51,526 nt of DNA from DATDEW01 sp046590205 (GCA_046590205.1 JBKJTT010000041.1:1-51526); one strand, 5' to 3'. Shown: positions 1-9,620, counted from the first letter of the stretch. Notes: generated by a model from the letters alone, not told the origin. Program-made: numbers and translations.

Positions 1-1622
1 CACAGGTGGGCAATAATAATAGAAGTATGACCGACGGTTCGCTCAATGAAGGGTTTGCTGATATTATTAGTGCATTCAAAGGTGATGATCCGCGCATAGG
101 ACTTGGCTTCTATAAAAGCTCTCCGACAAAAATACTACGCAATGTAGATAATACAAATAAGTGGCCCAAGAATATCAGCTCTGATGGACATTACAACGGT
201 CTTATCGTTGCGGGTGCATTTTGGGACCTTCGCAAAACGATGGGGCTTGCTGAAACAGAAAAGCTCTTTCACATGATGTGCTACCAACGTCCCGATGGTA
301 CTGGCGGTACAACAGCTGACGCTCTTGAAGAAGCATTTACCAGTACCCTTCTTGCAACGATACTCACTGATGATGTTGATAATGATCTTACCAATGGCAC
401 ACCAAACCTACAAAAGATACTCGATGCCTTCGAGAAGCATGGTATTACGCTTTCAGGAAGTATAGAACTTTCGCCTATCGAGTTACCTGATCAGGATGCT
501 CACATTCAAGAATACCCTGTGAGTGTCAGGTCATCATACGCATCGGTCATTGGAGCGCTTGATTCATCAAGCGTACGTCTATATTATCGTCATTCTGATT
601 CAACCAACTATGCATACGTAACCCTTGCTCATGTTCAGGACGATCTGTATTCGGGTGTGATCCCGAAGCTTCCTGCCGGCTCGATCGTTGAGTACTACGC
701 ATCAGCATCAACAACCTTATCGTCAACATCGGTTAAGCAGGCGCCACTTCCTACTTCTCCTATGGTGTTCCTTGTAGGGTATAAACAAAAAGTACTTGAT
801 GATTGCGAATCAGGCGAGGGGTGGAGCACCGATAAATTTGTAGATAATGCGTCAAAAGGTGTATGGGTTCATGGCGAGCCCTTCGGTACATTCTACCAGA
901 GCGCTGTTGATGTATTTATTCAGCAGGACACTGATCATAGTCAATCAGGTATCCATTGTTTTGTGACCGGTAATCAAGAAACAACTACTACTTCATTAGA
1001 TGATGTAGATAATGGCACGACATCACTTATCTCGCCGGCCTATGATTTCTCAACGATGACTGACCCCGTCCTTCGCTGGTGGTATTGTTATTCAAATGAA
1101 ACCGGACAAAACCCCGGGCTGCCTAAGTGGGTAGTCAGAATTTCAAATGATGACGGTGCTACCTATCGGATAGCACAAACGACTTCTCTGGCAACGAAGG
1201 GGTGGACATCCTTTACTATTCGAGTCAAGGACCTTGTCCCGCTCTCCTCTGCTGTTCGTCTGAAGTTTATTGCATCAGACAATATAGGCGCGCTCGTTGA
1301 GGCATCTGTCGATGACATTGAGATACTTGACGCACCTACACCTGAATCTGTCTATGAAGGAGTTGAGAGCGATCTATTACTTACACTTTATCCAAATCCC
1401 GTCACAGGTTCGAAGGTCACCCTCAGGACCAATGGTTTACCAGTAAACAGCTCGTTAATACTAAGAGATGTTGTCGGAAAGGTAGTTCACACATACATGA
1501 TAAATAACGGAGGCAATGAAACGGAGTTAGCAATCCCCGGTTCACTTGTCAATGGTGCATATATTCTTGAATACACTTCTGATGGTCTCATAAAACGAGA
1601 AAAACTTATACTCGCTCGTTAA
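1..1622 (+). CDS. T9SS-exported metalloprotease-like protein (5'-truncated)
   Basis: The reading frame is open to the left edge, so the N-terminus, including any signal peptide and HEXXH motif, lies outside the window; the GTG at 6 is only the first possible start inside it. The visible N-terminal part has SLNEGFADIIS, which resembles the third zinc-ligand helix (NEGxxD) of thermolysin/fungalysin-like gluzincins, followed by DLTNGTPN, common in secreted bacterial metalloproteases. The middle part (about residues 265-445) looks like a beta-sandwich carbohydrate/adhesion module containing LRWWYCYS. The last 80 or so residues, starting YPNPVTG and ending KREKLILAR, form a typical type A T9SS C-terminal sorting domain, so the protein should cross the outer membrane and be anchored or released. 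The stop overlaps the stop of the convergent EamA gene. The protease assignment is inference; the sorting domain is clear. Confidence 0.75.
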   Translation, partial: QVGNNNRSMTDGSLNEGFADIISAFKGDDPRIGLGFYKSSPTKILRNVDNTNKWPKNISSDGHYNGLIVAGAFWDLRKTMGLAETEKLFHMMCYQRPDGTGGTTADALEEAFTSTLLATILTDDVDNDLTNGTPNLQKILDAFEKHGITLSGSIELSPIELPDQDAHIQEYPVSVRSSYASVIGALDSSSVRLYYRHSDSTNYAYVTLAHVQDDLYSGVIPKLPAGSIVEYYASASTTLSSTSVKQAPLPTSPMVFLVGYKQKVLDDCESGEGWSTDKFVDNASKGVWVHGEPFGTFYQSAVDVFIQQDTDHSQSGIHCFVTGNQETTTTSLDDVDNGTTSLISPAYDFSTMTDPVLRWWYCYSNETGQNPGLPKWVVRISNDDGATYRIAQTTSLATKGWTSFTIRVKDLVPLSSAVRLKFIASDNIGALVEASVDDIEILDAPTPESVYEGVESDLLLTLYPNPVTGSKVTLRTNGLPVNSSLILRDVVGKVVHTYMINNGGNETELAIPGSLVNGAYILEYTSDGLIKREKLILAR

Positions 1623-2500
1623 GATTTACGCAGCGACAGGGTAACTCCTGCCATCACAAGTGCGGCACCGATGAAGTCGTGCAATCCAAGTTGCTCTTTA
1701 AGTATTGCCCACCCGAGTATGATGGCGATGATAGGTGTGATAAGCGCTACGTATGACATCGTGACAGCCGCTGTTACTTTCATCAATCGAAAGTATGTCA
1801 CAAAGCTAACGATCGTACCAAAGAACGCGAGGTAGCATATTGTCCATATAGCAGTCCCATTAATCGGCATTGTAAAAGGGTCTTCCGCAATAAATGCCAA
1901 ACTTCCAATAAATAGAAAGCCAATAAGCGTCGTAATTGCATTGAGCATTATCGGTGAGACATGATGAGTATGCTTCTTCGTGAATACTGCGCTCATCGCA
2001 CTTATTATTGGTGAGCCAACAAGCAGAAGCATTGCCGAAATGACAGAAGGGTCAACCTCCCCTATCTGCGGATAAAAGATAACTCCGATACCGAAAATTC
2101 CAAGTAATATCCCAATAACCTTTGCAGCAGATAACTGCTCCGCTTCTATTCCATAGTGTGCAAAGATCGCTGTCCAGAGCGGCATTGTCCCAAAAATAAC
2201 TGCGGCAAGTCCGGAGGGGACATATTTCACCGTTGAATAGACAATAGAAAATGAAATGCCGTTGCTCAAGAGACCAATGAGTATCACCCACCAAATTTCT
2301 CGCTTCACTTTGGGAAACGGAGTCTTCTCCCACTTCACCCATATCCACATAATAAGTGTTGCAAGCCCGAAGCGGATAGCAGCTCCCGTAAATGGTTGTA
2401 AACCTGCATCTGCGCCGATATGGATGACCATCCACGTCGAGCCCCAAATCAGGCACATTAGCCCGTAAAGGGCAAGAAAACGTCCGCGGGAAATTTGCAT
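1619..2500 (-). CDS. EamA/DMT-family transporter
   Basis: This 293-aa, very hydrophobic protein has about ten predicted membrane helices arranged as two EamA repeats. The first starts at residue 10 (LYGLMCLIWGSTWMVIHIGA) and the second at about residue 150. The motif WGSTW near the N-terminus and the closing helix with ILKEQLGLHDFIGAALVMAG are typical of the drug/metabolite transporter superfamily (RhaT/YdcZ type). It should export or import small metabolites across the inner membrane; the substrate cannot be read from the sequence. The length matches the family. It is convergent with the protease-like gene (4-nt overlap of stop codons) and divergent from the DUF2231 gene. Confidence 0.9.
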   Translation of the reverse strand: MQISRGRFLALYGLMCLIWGSTWMVIHIGADAGLQPFTGAAIRFGLATLIMWIWVKWEKTPFPKVKREIWWVILIGLLSNGISFSIVYSTVKYVPSGLAAVIFGTMPLWTAIFAHYGIEAEQLSAAKVIGILLGIFGIGVIFYPQIGEVDPSVISAMLLLVGSPIISAMSAVFTKKHTHHVSPIMLNAITTLIGFLFIGSLAFIAEDPFTMPINGTAIWTICYLAFFGTIVSFVTYFRLMKVTAAVTMSYVALITPIIAIILGWAILKEQLGLHDFIGAALVMAGVTLSLRKS

Positions 2501-2534
2501 GTACGACTTAACGTTACTCGGTCAATAAATGTCT

Positions 2535-2542
2535 TAGTTTTG
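2535..2542 (+). promoter_or_regulatory. Bacteroidota-type -7 box (TAGTTTTG)
   Basis: TAGTTTTG matches the TAnnTTTG consensus of the primary sigma factor in Bacteroidota. It lies 21 nt before the ATG of the DUF2231 gene. A 12-nt context, ctTAGTTTTGTA, is shared with the motif upstream of the gene at 48843. No good TTG -33 element is visible at the usual distance. Confidence 0.45.
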
Positions 2543-2563
2543 TAGTACATAATACATACGAAT

Positions 2564-3085
2564 ATGCACCTCGGCGATCTACATACACTCTTTAACTACT
2601 TTTCAGTAGCACTTATTGTAACAGGAATCATCTACGAACTTCTCGGAAGGATGAGAGCACGAGCGACCATGACGGAGTTCGGCTGGAATGCCTTGCTTAT
2701 CGGCGTTGGATGTACAGTACTCTCGGTCGTAACCGGTTTTCTTGCGGAGTCAACTGCGTTCATTTCCGAGAAAGCAAGTACCGTAGCAATGCTTCATCGT
2801 TTTGCATCGCTTGGCGCATTCTTTTTTGTTGTACTACTGGTCTGTTATCGTCTGCTGTTTGTCAAAAAGATGGATGTGCCGGAAACCGGTGCGGGTCTTC
2901 GCGGCGGATATGTTGTTCTGCAAATGATCACGGTCATAGCTATGCTTTTTGCAGCTATCATTGGTATTCGGCTTGTCAAAGGGTTCGGCGTAGGGGTTGA
3001 GCCATACGAACAGATCCAAACCTATATGCCGCCGCCGGTACAGCCACAGGACATTCAAGTGGATACAACGGAGTTTTCGAGATAA
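2564..3085 (+). CDS. DUF2231-type integral membrane protein
   Basis: A 173-aa protein with four predicted membrane helices (about residues 9-28, 42-62, 78-100 and 115-140) and a proline-rich C-terminal tail facing one compartment. The first helix is preceded by MHLGDLHTLFNYF, similar to the PxHP/FxxAL start of DUF2231 (YgaH-like) membrane proteins. The function is unknown; some family members sit next to cytochromes. The ATG is 21 nt after a good -7 box. The glycosyltransferase-like gene starts 3 nt after its stop, so the two are surely co-transcribed. Confidence 0.7.
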   Translation: MHLGDLHTLFNYFSVALIVTGIIYELLGRMRARATMTEFGWNALLIGVGCTVLSVVTGFLAESTAFISEKASTVAMLHRFASLGAFFFVVLLVCYRLLFVKKMDVPETGAGLRGGYVVLQMITVIAMLFAAIIGIRLVKGFGVGVEPYEQIQTYMPPPVQPQDIQVDTTEFSR

Positions 3086-3088
3086 CCA

Positions 3089-4837
3089 GTGGCGAGAGCG
3101 ATCATCTATAAATATCTCGACGTACTTTTTTTCATAGGGGCTGTCGTACTTGTTTTTGTTTTTACGACGGTCTATCAGATGCCCTTCCGCCTCGATGATG
3201 TCCTGCACATGGACTGGGCGCGGGAACATACGTTCTGGGATGCCTTTGACCCTATCAAAGGCGAGATCGTCCGAAGCTACCGCCCGCTCTTTGCCGCGAC
3301 GATATGGATACTCACTCACACTGCTGGCACAGAGAGTTATTTCGCATGGCATCTGACGCTCGTCGGGTCATTTGTTATCGGGCTTGCATTTACGGGACTT
3401 GCAGCTCGCTATCTATTGAATCAAGAATCTGCTCTCTACTTCACCACAGGTCTCTACTGGCTCATAGCACTGCCGATACTCAATGTGCTCTTCTGGTTCG
3501 GCGACCTGACCTTCACGATAGAACTGATGTTCACCGGAGCGGCGTGGTACTACGGCATTCGTGGACTCTATGAAGCGAAGCTATCGTATTGGATAACAGG
3601 ATGTCTGCTCGGTGCAGCTGCTATAGCATCAAAAGAACCGGCAATACTGATGGTCCATTCAGTCTTTGCAGGTGTGTTCCTGTTGAACATTCGCGAGATT
3701 ATTACAACCTGGAAATCAAAAACTACTTCGACGAAGATACTTGCTGTTATCTTTTACCTCATTCTTTGCGCCATCACACTTCATATCTTCTTTGGTTCGA
3801 ACACTCGCTCGAACAGATTTTTTGTCTTCGGTAATTTTACTGCCGACGAGATCAACTTCTTCATTACTGATAGATTCAGATACTATAGCGATGTGCTTCT
3901 TAATCCGCTTTCACGTTTAGTGATCGCATTTCCACTTATCTATCTTCTTTTAAACTCACTTGATACATTATTCAAACGCAGAAGGTCTCCGGCTTCAGTA
4001 ATTTCTTCAATCATACTATCTCTCGGGCTTACGTATTATTTTGCCGATTCACTTCTTATTCTCTCCGGACTTCTAATCTCATCTCCGATACTCTACGGGA
4101 TAACAAGCAAAGACAAACGCTTTTTATCTTTACTACCCTTTTCGCTATCTGTTATTGTCACATTTGTCGCATTGATGATCACCGTCATGCTTGTCAAGAC
4201 ACAGCTTACCGAAGCAACGATGATGGTTATGCATATCTCCGGAATTGCATGGGTAGTAGTATGGAAAGATGTTGTGTATTTCTTTAGCTTTGTTCCAGTA
4301 TGGTTCAGACGTATTGCTCCGTATGTATTTGGTGTATTGATAGGCGGATGCGTCTATCTTGCGCTTCCTATGTTTTCTAAACGTGAAAAACTTTTGAAAG
4401 ATGTGCAGGCCGTTCGAATGAATGCGAATAACTCAATCAAGTGGATGTCTTCACACTTGCCGCAAGGATCAATGGTTCTTGTTACCGGGCACTCTCTTTT
4501 CGGCGACGAGAAAGCATACGATCTAACTTCTAAATCTGATGAAGAAAAACTCAATAGCCAATATACTTTCCTCCAAGGATATGTACGAAGTTATTTCTAT
4601 AATCTCGGTCGCTTTGATCTGCGCGTAGCATATCTCGAAGACTCAACAATGCTTCACAGGGTGCTTGATTCGTTTAGAACAACTGAGGCCACGTATCTTT
4701 TCTTGCAGACAGAACTTGATAAACAGAGATTCTACAGCGAGATAAATGGCAAGAAGTCACTAACAGACAATGATAGTTTGATGATGCGATTTGAAAAGAA
4801 CGGGTTCTCCAGTGAAGTCCGAAAGCTCGGACTTTAG
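3089..4837 (+). CDS. GT-C-like membrane glycosyltransferase / mannosyltransferase-like protein
   Basis: A 582-aa protein starting at GTG, 3 nt after the previous stop. It has ten or more predicted membrane helices in the first 430 residues and a soluble C-terminal domain of about 150 residues. The first extracytoplasmic loop carries FRLDDVLHMDW, an acidic DD pair in the position where GT-C enzymes (ArnT/PMT/GT39 type) carry a catalytic DE or DD. The loop then has YRPLFA, as in many related polyprenyl-phosphate-sugar-dependent transferases. It probably modifies a lipid, glycan or protein on the periplasmic face; donor and acceptor are unknown. The stop overlaps the stop of the convergent BamA-like gene by 4 nt. 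Confidence 0.6.
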   Translation: MARAIIYKYLDVLFFIGAVVLVFVFTTVYQMPFRLDDVLHMDWAREHTFWDAFDPIKGEIVRSYRPLFAATIWILTHTAGTESYFAWHLTLVGSFVIGLAFTGLAARYLLNQESALYFTTGLYWLIALPILNVLFWFGDLTFTIELMFTGAAWYYGIRGLYEAKLSYWITGCLLGAAAIASKEPAILMVHSVFAGVFLLNIREIITTWKSKTTSTKILAVIFYLILCAITLHIFFGSNTRSNRFFVFGNFTADEINFFITDRFRYYSDVLLNPLSRLVIAFPLIYLLLNSLDTLFKRRRSPASVISSIILSLGLTYYFADSLLILSGLLISSPILYGITSKDKRFLSLLPFSLSVIVTFVALMITVMLVKTQLTEATMMVMHISGIAWVVVWKDVVYFFSFVPVWFRRIAPYVFGVLIGGCVYLALPMFSKREKLLKDVQAVRMNANNSIKWMSSHLPQGSMVLVTGHSLFGDEKAYDLTSKSDEEKLNSQYTFLQGYVRSYFYNLGRFDLRVAYLEDSTMLHRVLDSFRTTEATYLFLQTELDKQRFYSEINGKKSLTDNDSLMMRFEKNGFSSEVRKLGL

Positions 4838-7083
4838 AATGCGTTACCGATAGTGAATCCTATAGAAGACAGGTCAAAGAGTGTCTTCCAGTTAAATTGT
4901 CTTCTGAATATCCACATTGGCTCTGCAGATGTCGGGAAAGATTCTTGTGAGTTTAAGCAATAATATGGGTCGTATAACTTAAATCCCCAATCAATACGTA
5001 ATGGTCCGAATGGCGTGTTGTATCGTAAGCCGACACCGGTAGTGATCGTGAAATTTTTAAGTATGATCGGCGTTTCTTTATCCCATACATTTCCAAGGTC
5101 AGTAAAAAATGCTAATCGTATCGGTGCGGCAAGCTGCTGCCATGTTGTCAGCTCTACATCATACTGAAACGGCGCGAACCGAAATTCCACACTCGTTCCG
5201 ATAGTAGTGTATCCTCCGATAATGGTGCTTGTCCCGGGATTGGAAACAAGAAGTGAACGTGCCGGCCAGCCGCGAAAGGATGTTAAACCGCCGCCGAGAA
5301 ATTTTCTTGTGGTCGGGACATCTCGGTTTGCAGCTGTATCATTGAGTAATATTTGACCAAAAAATATACGTCCCGCAATAGTAGAAGTAGTCCGGAAGAC
5401 AGGAAGAAAACCACGCAATTGAAGCGCATACTTCCAATACGAAGCACTCGGCAGATCAGAATTAAGTATAGCTGCAAGCAATGGGAAACCCCTTTCTATC
5501 GAAGCTGAGAGTGAACTTCCTTTGGATGGATTAAATATGTCATTTGTCCCATCAAGTGTATAATCAACAGCAGTTATAAAGTTTAGCTGTGGGTCTTTTG
5601 ATATTTGCAAAAAATCAGCCGTGAGTGATGTGTCAAGTATTTCGCTTGAGACACGTTCTAATGAAATTCCCACGCCGATAGATGAACGATACTCCGGTAT
5701 CCGGAAGAGATCAGAACGAGTGTTGAACGAAAGCGACTGCGCATTAATGTCTAACTGTAGAGTATCTGTTTCTTTCTCGAACTGTGCAAAACGTGATACT
5801 ACTGCGCTAATTTGTAAGGGAATATCAATTCCGAAGACGTATGGCAATCCAAGCGAGAGATTTATATCATACGATGTCTGATTCGTCGGAAAGATCTGAT
5901 AACTCGTTGAAAAAGACAGATTTTCTGCGCCGCGAAATATATTGCGGTTATTATATGCTCCTTTCAAACTCACTGCAGTTCCGACCGTACCTGATGAAAC
6001 AGCGACACCGACTGCAACATCGGCTGTCGGACGCATACGCAAACTCACAATCACCGGAAGTGCCATTCCGTCACGTTTTGATTCGGGGATACTAGCAACC
6101 TCCGACGTATCAATACCAATACGTGCTACATCAAAAGTACCGAGCTGATAGAGATTTAATTCAGACTTTGTTATCTTTGAGTTTTGAAACCACTCACCCG
6201 TTTTAAATGTAAGTTGGCGGCGTATCGTACTTTCTGCAACTACATTGGATATATCCGACCCTTCTTCAAAAACAATTCGAATATCACCAATCTTATACCG
6301 GTTGCCGGTTATGAACTGAATCGTAACAAACACACGCTCGCTTCCTACTTGACGGTCCACAAATACAGAGTCGCGCGTAAAGAATGGATACCCGTTTTCT
6401 TCAAGGAATGTTTCTACACGGATATATTCTTCTTTCACATCTGCACCGTCATAGGGAGTATTGAGTTTGATACCAATTTCACTGGTTGCTTTATCTAATA
6501 ATTCAGCCGGAAGATTTTCTAAACCTTCAAATGTAAATCCGCCTACATTGAATCGTTTACCTTCAGAAACAATAAATTCGACCGTTGTTTCTATTTTAGG
6601 AAAATCCTCTTTTTCTTCGGCAGGAAGCAAGCGGTTGCGTTCATTGGCCTGCTGCCACTCTTCGATCGTTGATGAGTCATCAAGTAACTTATATGTTACT
6701 TTTGCTTCAAGGTATCCTTTTTCGCGGTAGAGTAGATAGATGGTTTCAGTATCACGAGCGATCGTTGCTTTATCAACCAACTGCTCCGGGAGTCCGATAC
6801 TGCTATTGAGTGAATTGAGCAGACCGTCAAGCCAGTTACGTGTTTTTGTTGCAAGCAACGGGAGAATAGCAAGAGTCTCAATATTCTCATTGCCGCTTAG
6901 TTCAACATCGGTAATGATTCGCAGACGATTCTTGAACGGATCGTTCGTGCGGGCGTTAAAACCGGTGACTTGCGAATAGCCGAGAGAGGTGAAAACCAGA
7001 GCGACCAAACAAAAAAGCAAACGAAGAAGTACGGGCGACGGAATACGTACGCGAGAACGTGTATTCTGCCAAACGTGCCTCAT
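4834..7083 (-). CDS. BamA/TamA-family outer-membrane assembly protein
   Basis: About 749 aa from the ATG at 7083. A TTG three codons upstream (7092) overlaps the previous stop and is an alternative start. A signal peptide (VLLRLLFCLVALVFTSLGYSQ) is followed by POTRA-like repeats to about residue 380, with motifs such as RIITDVELSGNENI and FNVGGFTFEGLENL. A C-terminal 16-strand Omp85 barrel follows, with the conserved KFLGGGLTSFRGW loop (the RGF/RGW insertion motif) and VGLRYNTPFGPLRIDWGF. It should insert beta-barrel proteins or move proteins across the outer membrane. At this length it could be the main BamA or a TamA-like paralogue. It is translationally coupled to the DUF2795 gene upstream. 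Confidence 0.88.
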   Translation of the reverse strand: MRHVWQNTRSRVRIPSPVLLRLLFCLVALVFTSLGYSQVTGFNARTNDPFKNRLRIITDVELSGNENIETLAILPLLATKTRNWLDGLLNSLNSSIGLPEQLVDKATIARDTETIYLLYREKGYLEAKVTYKLLDDSSTIEEWQQANERNRLLPAEEKEDFPKIETTVEFIVSEGKRFNVGGFTFEGLENLPAELLDKATSEIGIKLNTPYDGADVKEEYIRVETFLEENGYPFFTRDSVFVDRQVGSERVFVTIQFITGNRYKIGDIRIVFEEGSDISNVVAESTIRRQLTFKTGEWFQNSKITKSELNLYQLGTFDVARIGIDTSEVASIPESKRDGMALPVIVSLRMRPTADVAVGVAVSSGTVGTAVSLKGAYNNRNIFRGAENLSFSTSYQIFPTNQTSYDINLSLGLPYVFGIDIPLQISAVVSRFAQFEKETDTLQLDINAQSLSFNTRSDLFRIPEYRSSIGVGISLERVSSEILDTSLTADFLQISKDPQLNFITAVDYTLDGTNDIFNPSKGSSLSASIERGFPLLAAILNSDLPSASYWKYALQLRGFLPVFRTTSTIAGRIFFGQILLNDTAANRDVPTTRKFLGGGLTSFRGWPARSLLVSNPGTSTIIGGYTTIGTSVEFRFAPFQYDVELTTWQQLAAPIRLAFFTDLGNVWDKETPIILKNFTITTGVGLRYNTPFGPLRIDWGFKLYDPYYCLNSQESFPTSAEPMWIFRRQFNWKTLFDLSSIGFTIGNAF

Positions 7084-7088
7084 CCGGA

Positions 7089-7319
7089 TCAATATTCGTT
7101 CAGCTCGTCATCATAGTAAAACTCATCGTCCTCGGTCGAGTAGTCGGGCCATACTTCTTGGATGGATTCATAGATTTCATCCTCGTCCTCTATCTCGAGT
7201 AGGTTTTTTACAACTGCAGGTGGGGCGCCTATACGGTCGCAATAATCAATTAACTCACCCTTTGTAGCTGGCCAAGGCGCATCTTCCAAAAATTGAATGA
7301 GTTCAGGTGTCCAAAGCAT
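7089..7319 (-). CDS. DUF2795-like small acidic protein
   Basis: A 76-aa protein with the DUF2795 pattern: LIQFLEDAPWPATKGELIDY followed by GAPPAVVKNLLEI, that is, a short helical domain with the WPATKxEL motif. The C-terminus is strongly acidic (repeated D and E, with YYDDE). It is probably cytoplasmic; the family function is not established, although DUF2795 proteins have been found with DNA/RNA-associated and photosynthetic-apparatus genes. The stop codon overlaps the possible TTG start of the BamA-like gene, so the two are likely translated together. Confidence 0.8.
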   Translation of the reverse strand: MLWTPELIQFLEDAPWPATKGELIDYCDRIGAPPAVVKNLLEIEDEDEIYESIQEVWPDYSTEDDEFYYDDELNEY

Positions 7320-7374
7320 ACGTCTTAAAATTGTTCGTTAGTTTATTCTGTTCTTATGCGAAGTTAGGTAAATT

Positions 7375-7392
7375 TCGGAACATTGGTTCCGA
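7375..7392 (-). terminator. Possible terminator hairpin after the ABC permease genes
   Basis: A perfect 7-bp stem (TCGGAAC/GTTCCGA) with a 4-nt loop lies 12 nt after the stop of the DppC-like gene on the minus strand. It is followed by a short A/T run rather than a clear U tract, so termination is only possible. Confidence 0.3.
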
Positions 7393-7403
7393 TTTGGGGA
7401 AAA

Positions 7404-8489
7404 TTAATCTCGCAAGCGCGGATCCAACGCATCGCGAAGACCATCGCCGATAAGATTGTAACACAATACTGAAATAAAAATTGCAAGTCCCGGGAATACT
7501 GCAAGCCACCATGCCGTGATGTTTCCACGAGCATCAGAGAGCACACTTCCCCATGTAACGGTCGTTGGCGGCACACCAAACCCTAAAAACGATAAGCTTG
7601 CTTCGGTTAGGATAGCGCTTGCGATACCAAATGCTGCTGTTACAAGAACAGGCGCGAGCGCATTCGGCAGTACGTGGCGGAAGATGATGCGTCGGCTCTC
7701 AAAGCCAAGTGCTGTCGCCGCACTAACGAACTCCATATTTCGTACACGCAAGAACTCGCCGCGTGTAAAGCGGGCTATACCCGTCCAGCCCGTTAATCCT
7801 ATCAATATCATCACAAGCCAGATAGAACCTGACTGGAACATTGCTACGATAGTGATGATAAGGAAGAACTGTGGCAGCGTAATAATAAGCTCTATCATAC
7901 GTGAGATGATTATATCTATCCATCCACCGTAATAGCCCGCAAGCGAGCCAAGAACCACGCCGATAGATATTGCTATCGACATCGAAAGGAATCCGATCGT
8001 CAGTGCGATACGCGAGCCGTGTATCATACCGGCAAGCACATCTCTACCAATTGCATCCGTACCGAGAATATGGTCACCGCCGGGTCCTTGCAGATTATTG
8101 ACAAGATCTTGGTTCGAAGCGCGCCACTTTATCGGCGGCCATATTGCCCAGCCCAATTTCCCGTCAGCTTCGAGTTCTTTCCATTCGGTATTGACGAGGT
8201 CAGGTCCCCATCTATCGAGTCCAAGCCCGACAAGATAATCCTTCACCACTGGCACGTACAACGTCTCGTTATGCGTAGCTATGATAGGTTTATCGTTCGC
8301 GAGGAAATCCGCGAGGATCGCTATTGTAAAAAGAAAATAGATGATATAAAGTGCCAGTCGGGCAATCCAATTCTTTCTGAATTGGTGTTTGACTAAACTC
8401 CAGTATGACTGGTTAACCGCCTTGCGCGATGCAGCCATGTTGGCTTCGCTTGCTCCTTCTGCACCTGTGTTCGTTTTGTTCTCTGCCAT
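7404..8489 (-). CDS. Peptide-type ABC transporter permease (DppC/OppC/YejE-like)
   Basis: A 361-aa inner-membrane permease with the binding-protein-dependent transport domain. One helix lies at about residues 45-65, and four or five more from residue 155 onward. The periplasmic segment contains GTDAIGRDVLAGMIHGSRI, the signature start of the DppC/OppC core. The EAA loop that contacts the ATPase is seen as ALGFESRRIIFRHVLPNAL. The roughly 80-residue insert after the first helix resembles that of YejE-type permeases. It follows the DppB-like gene by 23 nt. No ATPase or solute-binding protein lies beside the pair, so these must be encoded elsewhere. Substrate is probably oligopeptides. Confidence 0.88.
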   Translation of the reverse strand: MAENKTNTGAEGASEANMAASRKAVNQSYWSLVKHQFRKNWIARLALYIIYFLFTIAILADFLANDKPIIATHNETLYVPVVKDYLVGLGLDRWGPDLVNTEWKELEADGKLGWAIWPPIKWRASNQDLVNNLQGPGGDHILGTDAIGRDVLAGMIHGSRIALTIGFLSMSIAISIGVVLGSLAGYYGGWIDIIISRMIELIITLPQFFLIITIVAMFQSGSIWLVMILIGLTGWTGIARFTRGEFLRVRNMEFVSAATALGFESRRIIFRHVLPNALAPVLVTAAFGIASAILTEASLSFLGFGVPPTTVTWGSVLSDARGNITAWWLAVFPGLAIFISVLCYNLIGDGLRDALDPRLRD

Positions 8490-8513
8490 TTTTGTATTTG
8501 TAGTTATGGTGCG

Positions 8514-9620
8514 TTATGAAGATTTCTTTGTGAATGCGATACGCGGATCAATGATAGAGTACATAAAATCTGCAAGCAGAATACCCACAAGCGTCAGCAC
8601 CGCAATAAGCGTGAACTCTGCCATGATAACGGGGTAATCACGCGCCGTAAGTGCCTGGAATGCAAGCTGACCTACACCCGGTATCGTAAAGATAGTCTCG
8701 ATGATAACAGAGCCGCCTACAAGTGCAGGAAGCAAATATGCAAGTATCGTTACGATAGGGATGAGCGAGTTACGGAGGGCATGTTTATAGACAACCACTC
8801 TCTCGGCAAGTCCTTTCGCACGGGCGGTGCGGATATAATCCTGACGGATAACCTCAAGCATCGAGCCGCGCATCTGACGTGAGAGATATGCAAAGCTGCC
8901 GAAGGTCGTACAGAAGATAGGAAGTACAAGATGCCATGCATAATCCCAGAACCTCGTTGCAAACGGGTCTTCAGGAGAAATGCTCATGGACTGCAAGCCG
9001 TTATTCGGGAAGAGCGCAAAAAAGTCGCCGCCACCAAAGAAGATGATAAGCATCGTCGCTATCCAGAACGACGGAAGCGCATAGAGGATGAAGAGTATCA
9101 CCGTCATCACCTTGTCGAGCCGTGTATTATGATGTGAGGCAGAGTAAATGCCTATCGGTATCGCGACAAGATAGGAAATGATAATTGAGATGATAGCGAT
9201 GAGTGCCGTAACGGGGACGCGCTCCCATATCTTCTCGAGCACATCGCGGTTATCCTGGAACGAGCGTCCGAAATCCAGCGTGAACATCTTTGCTACCCAA
9301 AGATGGTATTGGCTCTGGGTGCCGTTCCATGTGAACGTTAGGCGGTCAGTGATGGGCAGAAGTTTACCTTCGGCGTCTTTTTCGTCGGTAAAGACAGTCC
9401 AGTACCAGATCGGTTTATCGAGGTCCCACTGCTTACGAATTTGCTGGATCATCTGCTCATTGAGCTGCTGATTGCCTTTCATGGAGCCCTCTGCGCCCAC
9501 GCCTGCCTTGAGTTCGGCGGGGTCGCCGGGAGCAAGACGCGAGATGCCAAAACTAAGCGCCGTTATCATGAACAGCGTCGGGATGAAGAGCAGTATTCTC
9601 CGTAGCAGATATTGAATCAT
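8514..9620 (-). CDS. Peptide-type ABC transporter permease (DppB/OppB-like)
   Basis: A 368-aa permease starting MIQYLLRRILLFIPTLFMI, the typical first helix of DppB/OppB/GsiC proteins. SRLAPGDPAE follows at residues 27-36, then five more helices. The EAA loop is seen as AKGLAERVVVYKHALRNSLIPI, and the end has the conserved TIPGVGQLAFQAL and RDYPVIMAEF. A loop of about 80 residues after the first helix is longer than in E. coli DppB. It forms the membrane channel with the DppC-like protein encoded immediately downstream. Confidence 0.9.
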   Translation of the reverse strand: MIQYLLRRILLFIPTLFMITALSFGISRLAPGDPAELKAGVGAEGSMKGNQQLNEQMIQQIRKQWDLDKPIWYWTVFTDEKDAEGKLLPITDRLTFTWNGTQSQYHLWVAKMFTLDFGRSFQDNRDVLEKIWERVPVTALIAIISIIISYLVAIPIGIYSASHHNTRLDKVMTVILFILYALPSFWIATMLIIFFGGGDFFALFPNNGLQSMSISPEDPFATRFWDYAWHLVLPIFCTTFGSFAYLSRQMRGSMLEVIRQDYIRTARAKGLAERVVVYKHALRNSLIPIVTILAYLLPALVGGSVIIETIFTIPGVGQLAFQALTARDYPVIMAEFTLIAVLTLVGILLADFMYSIIDPRIAFTKKSS

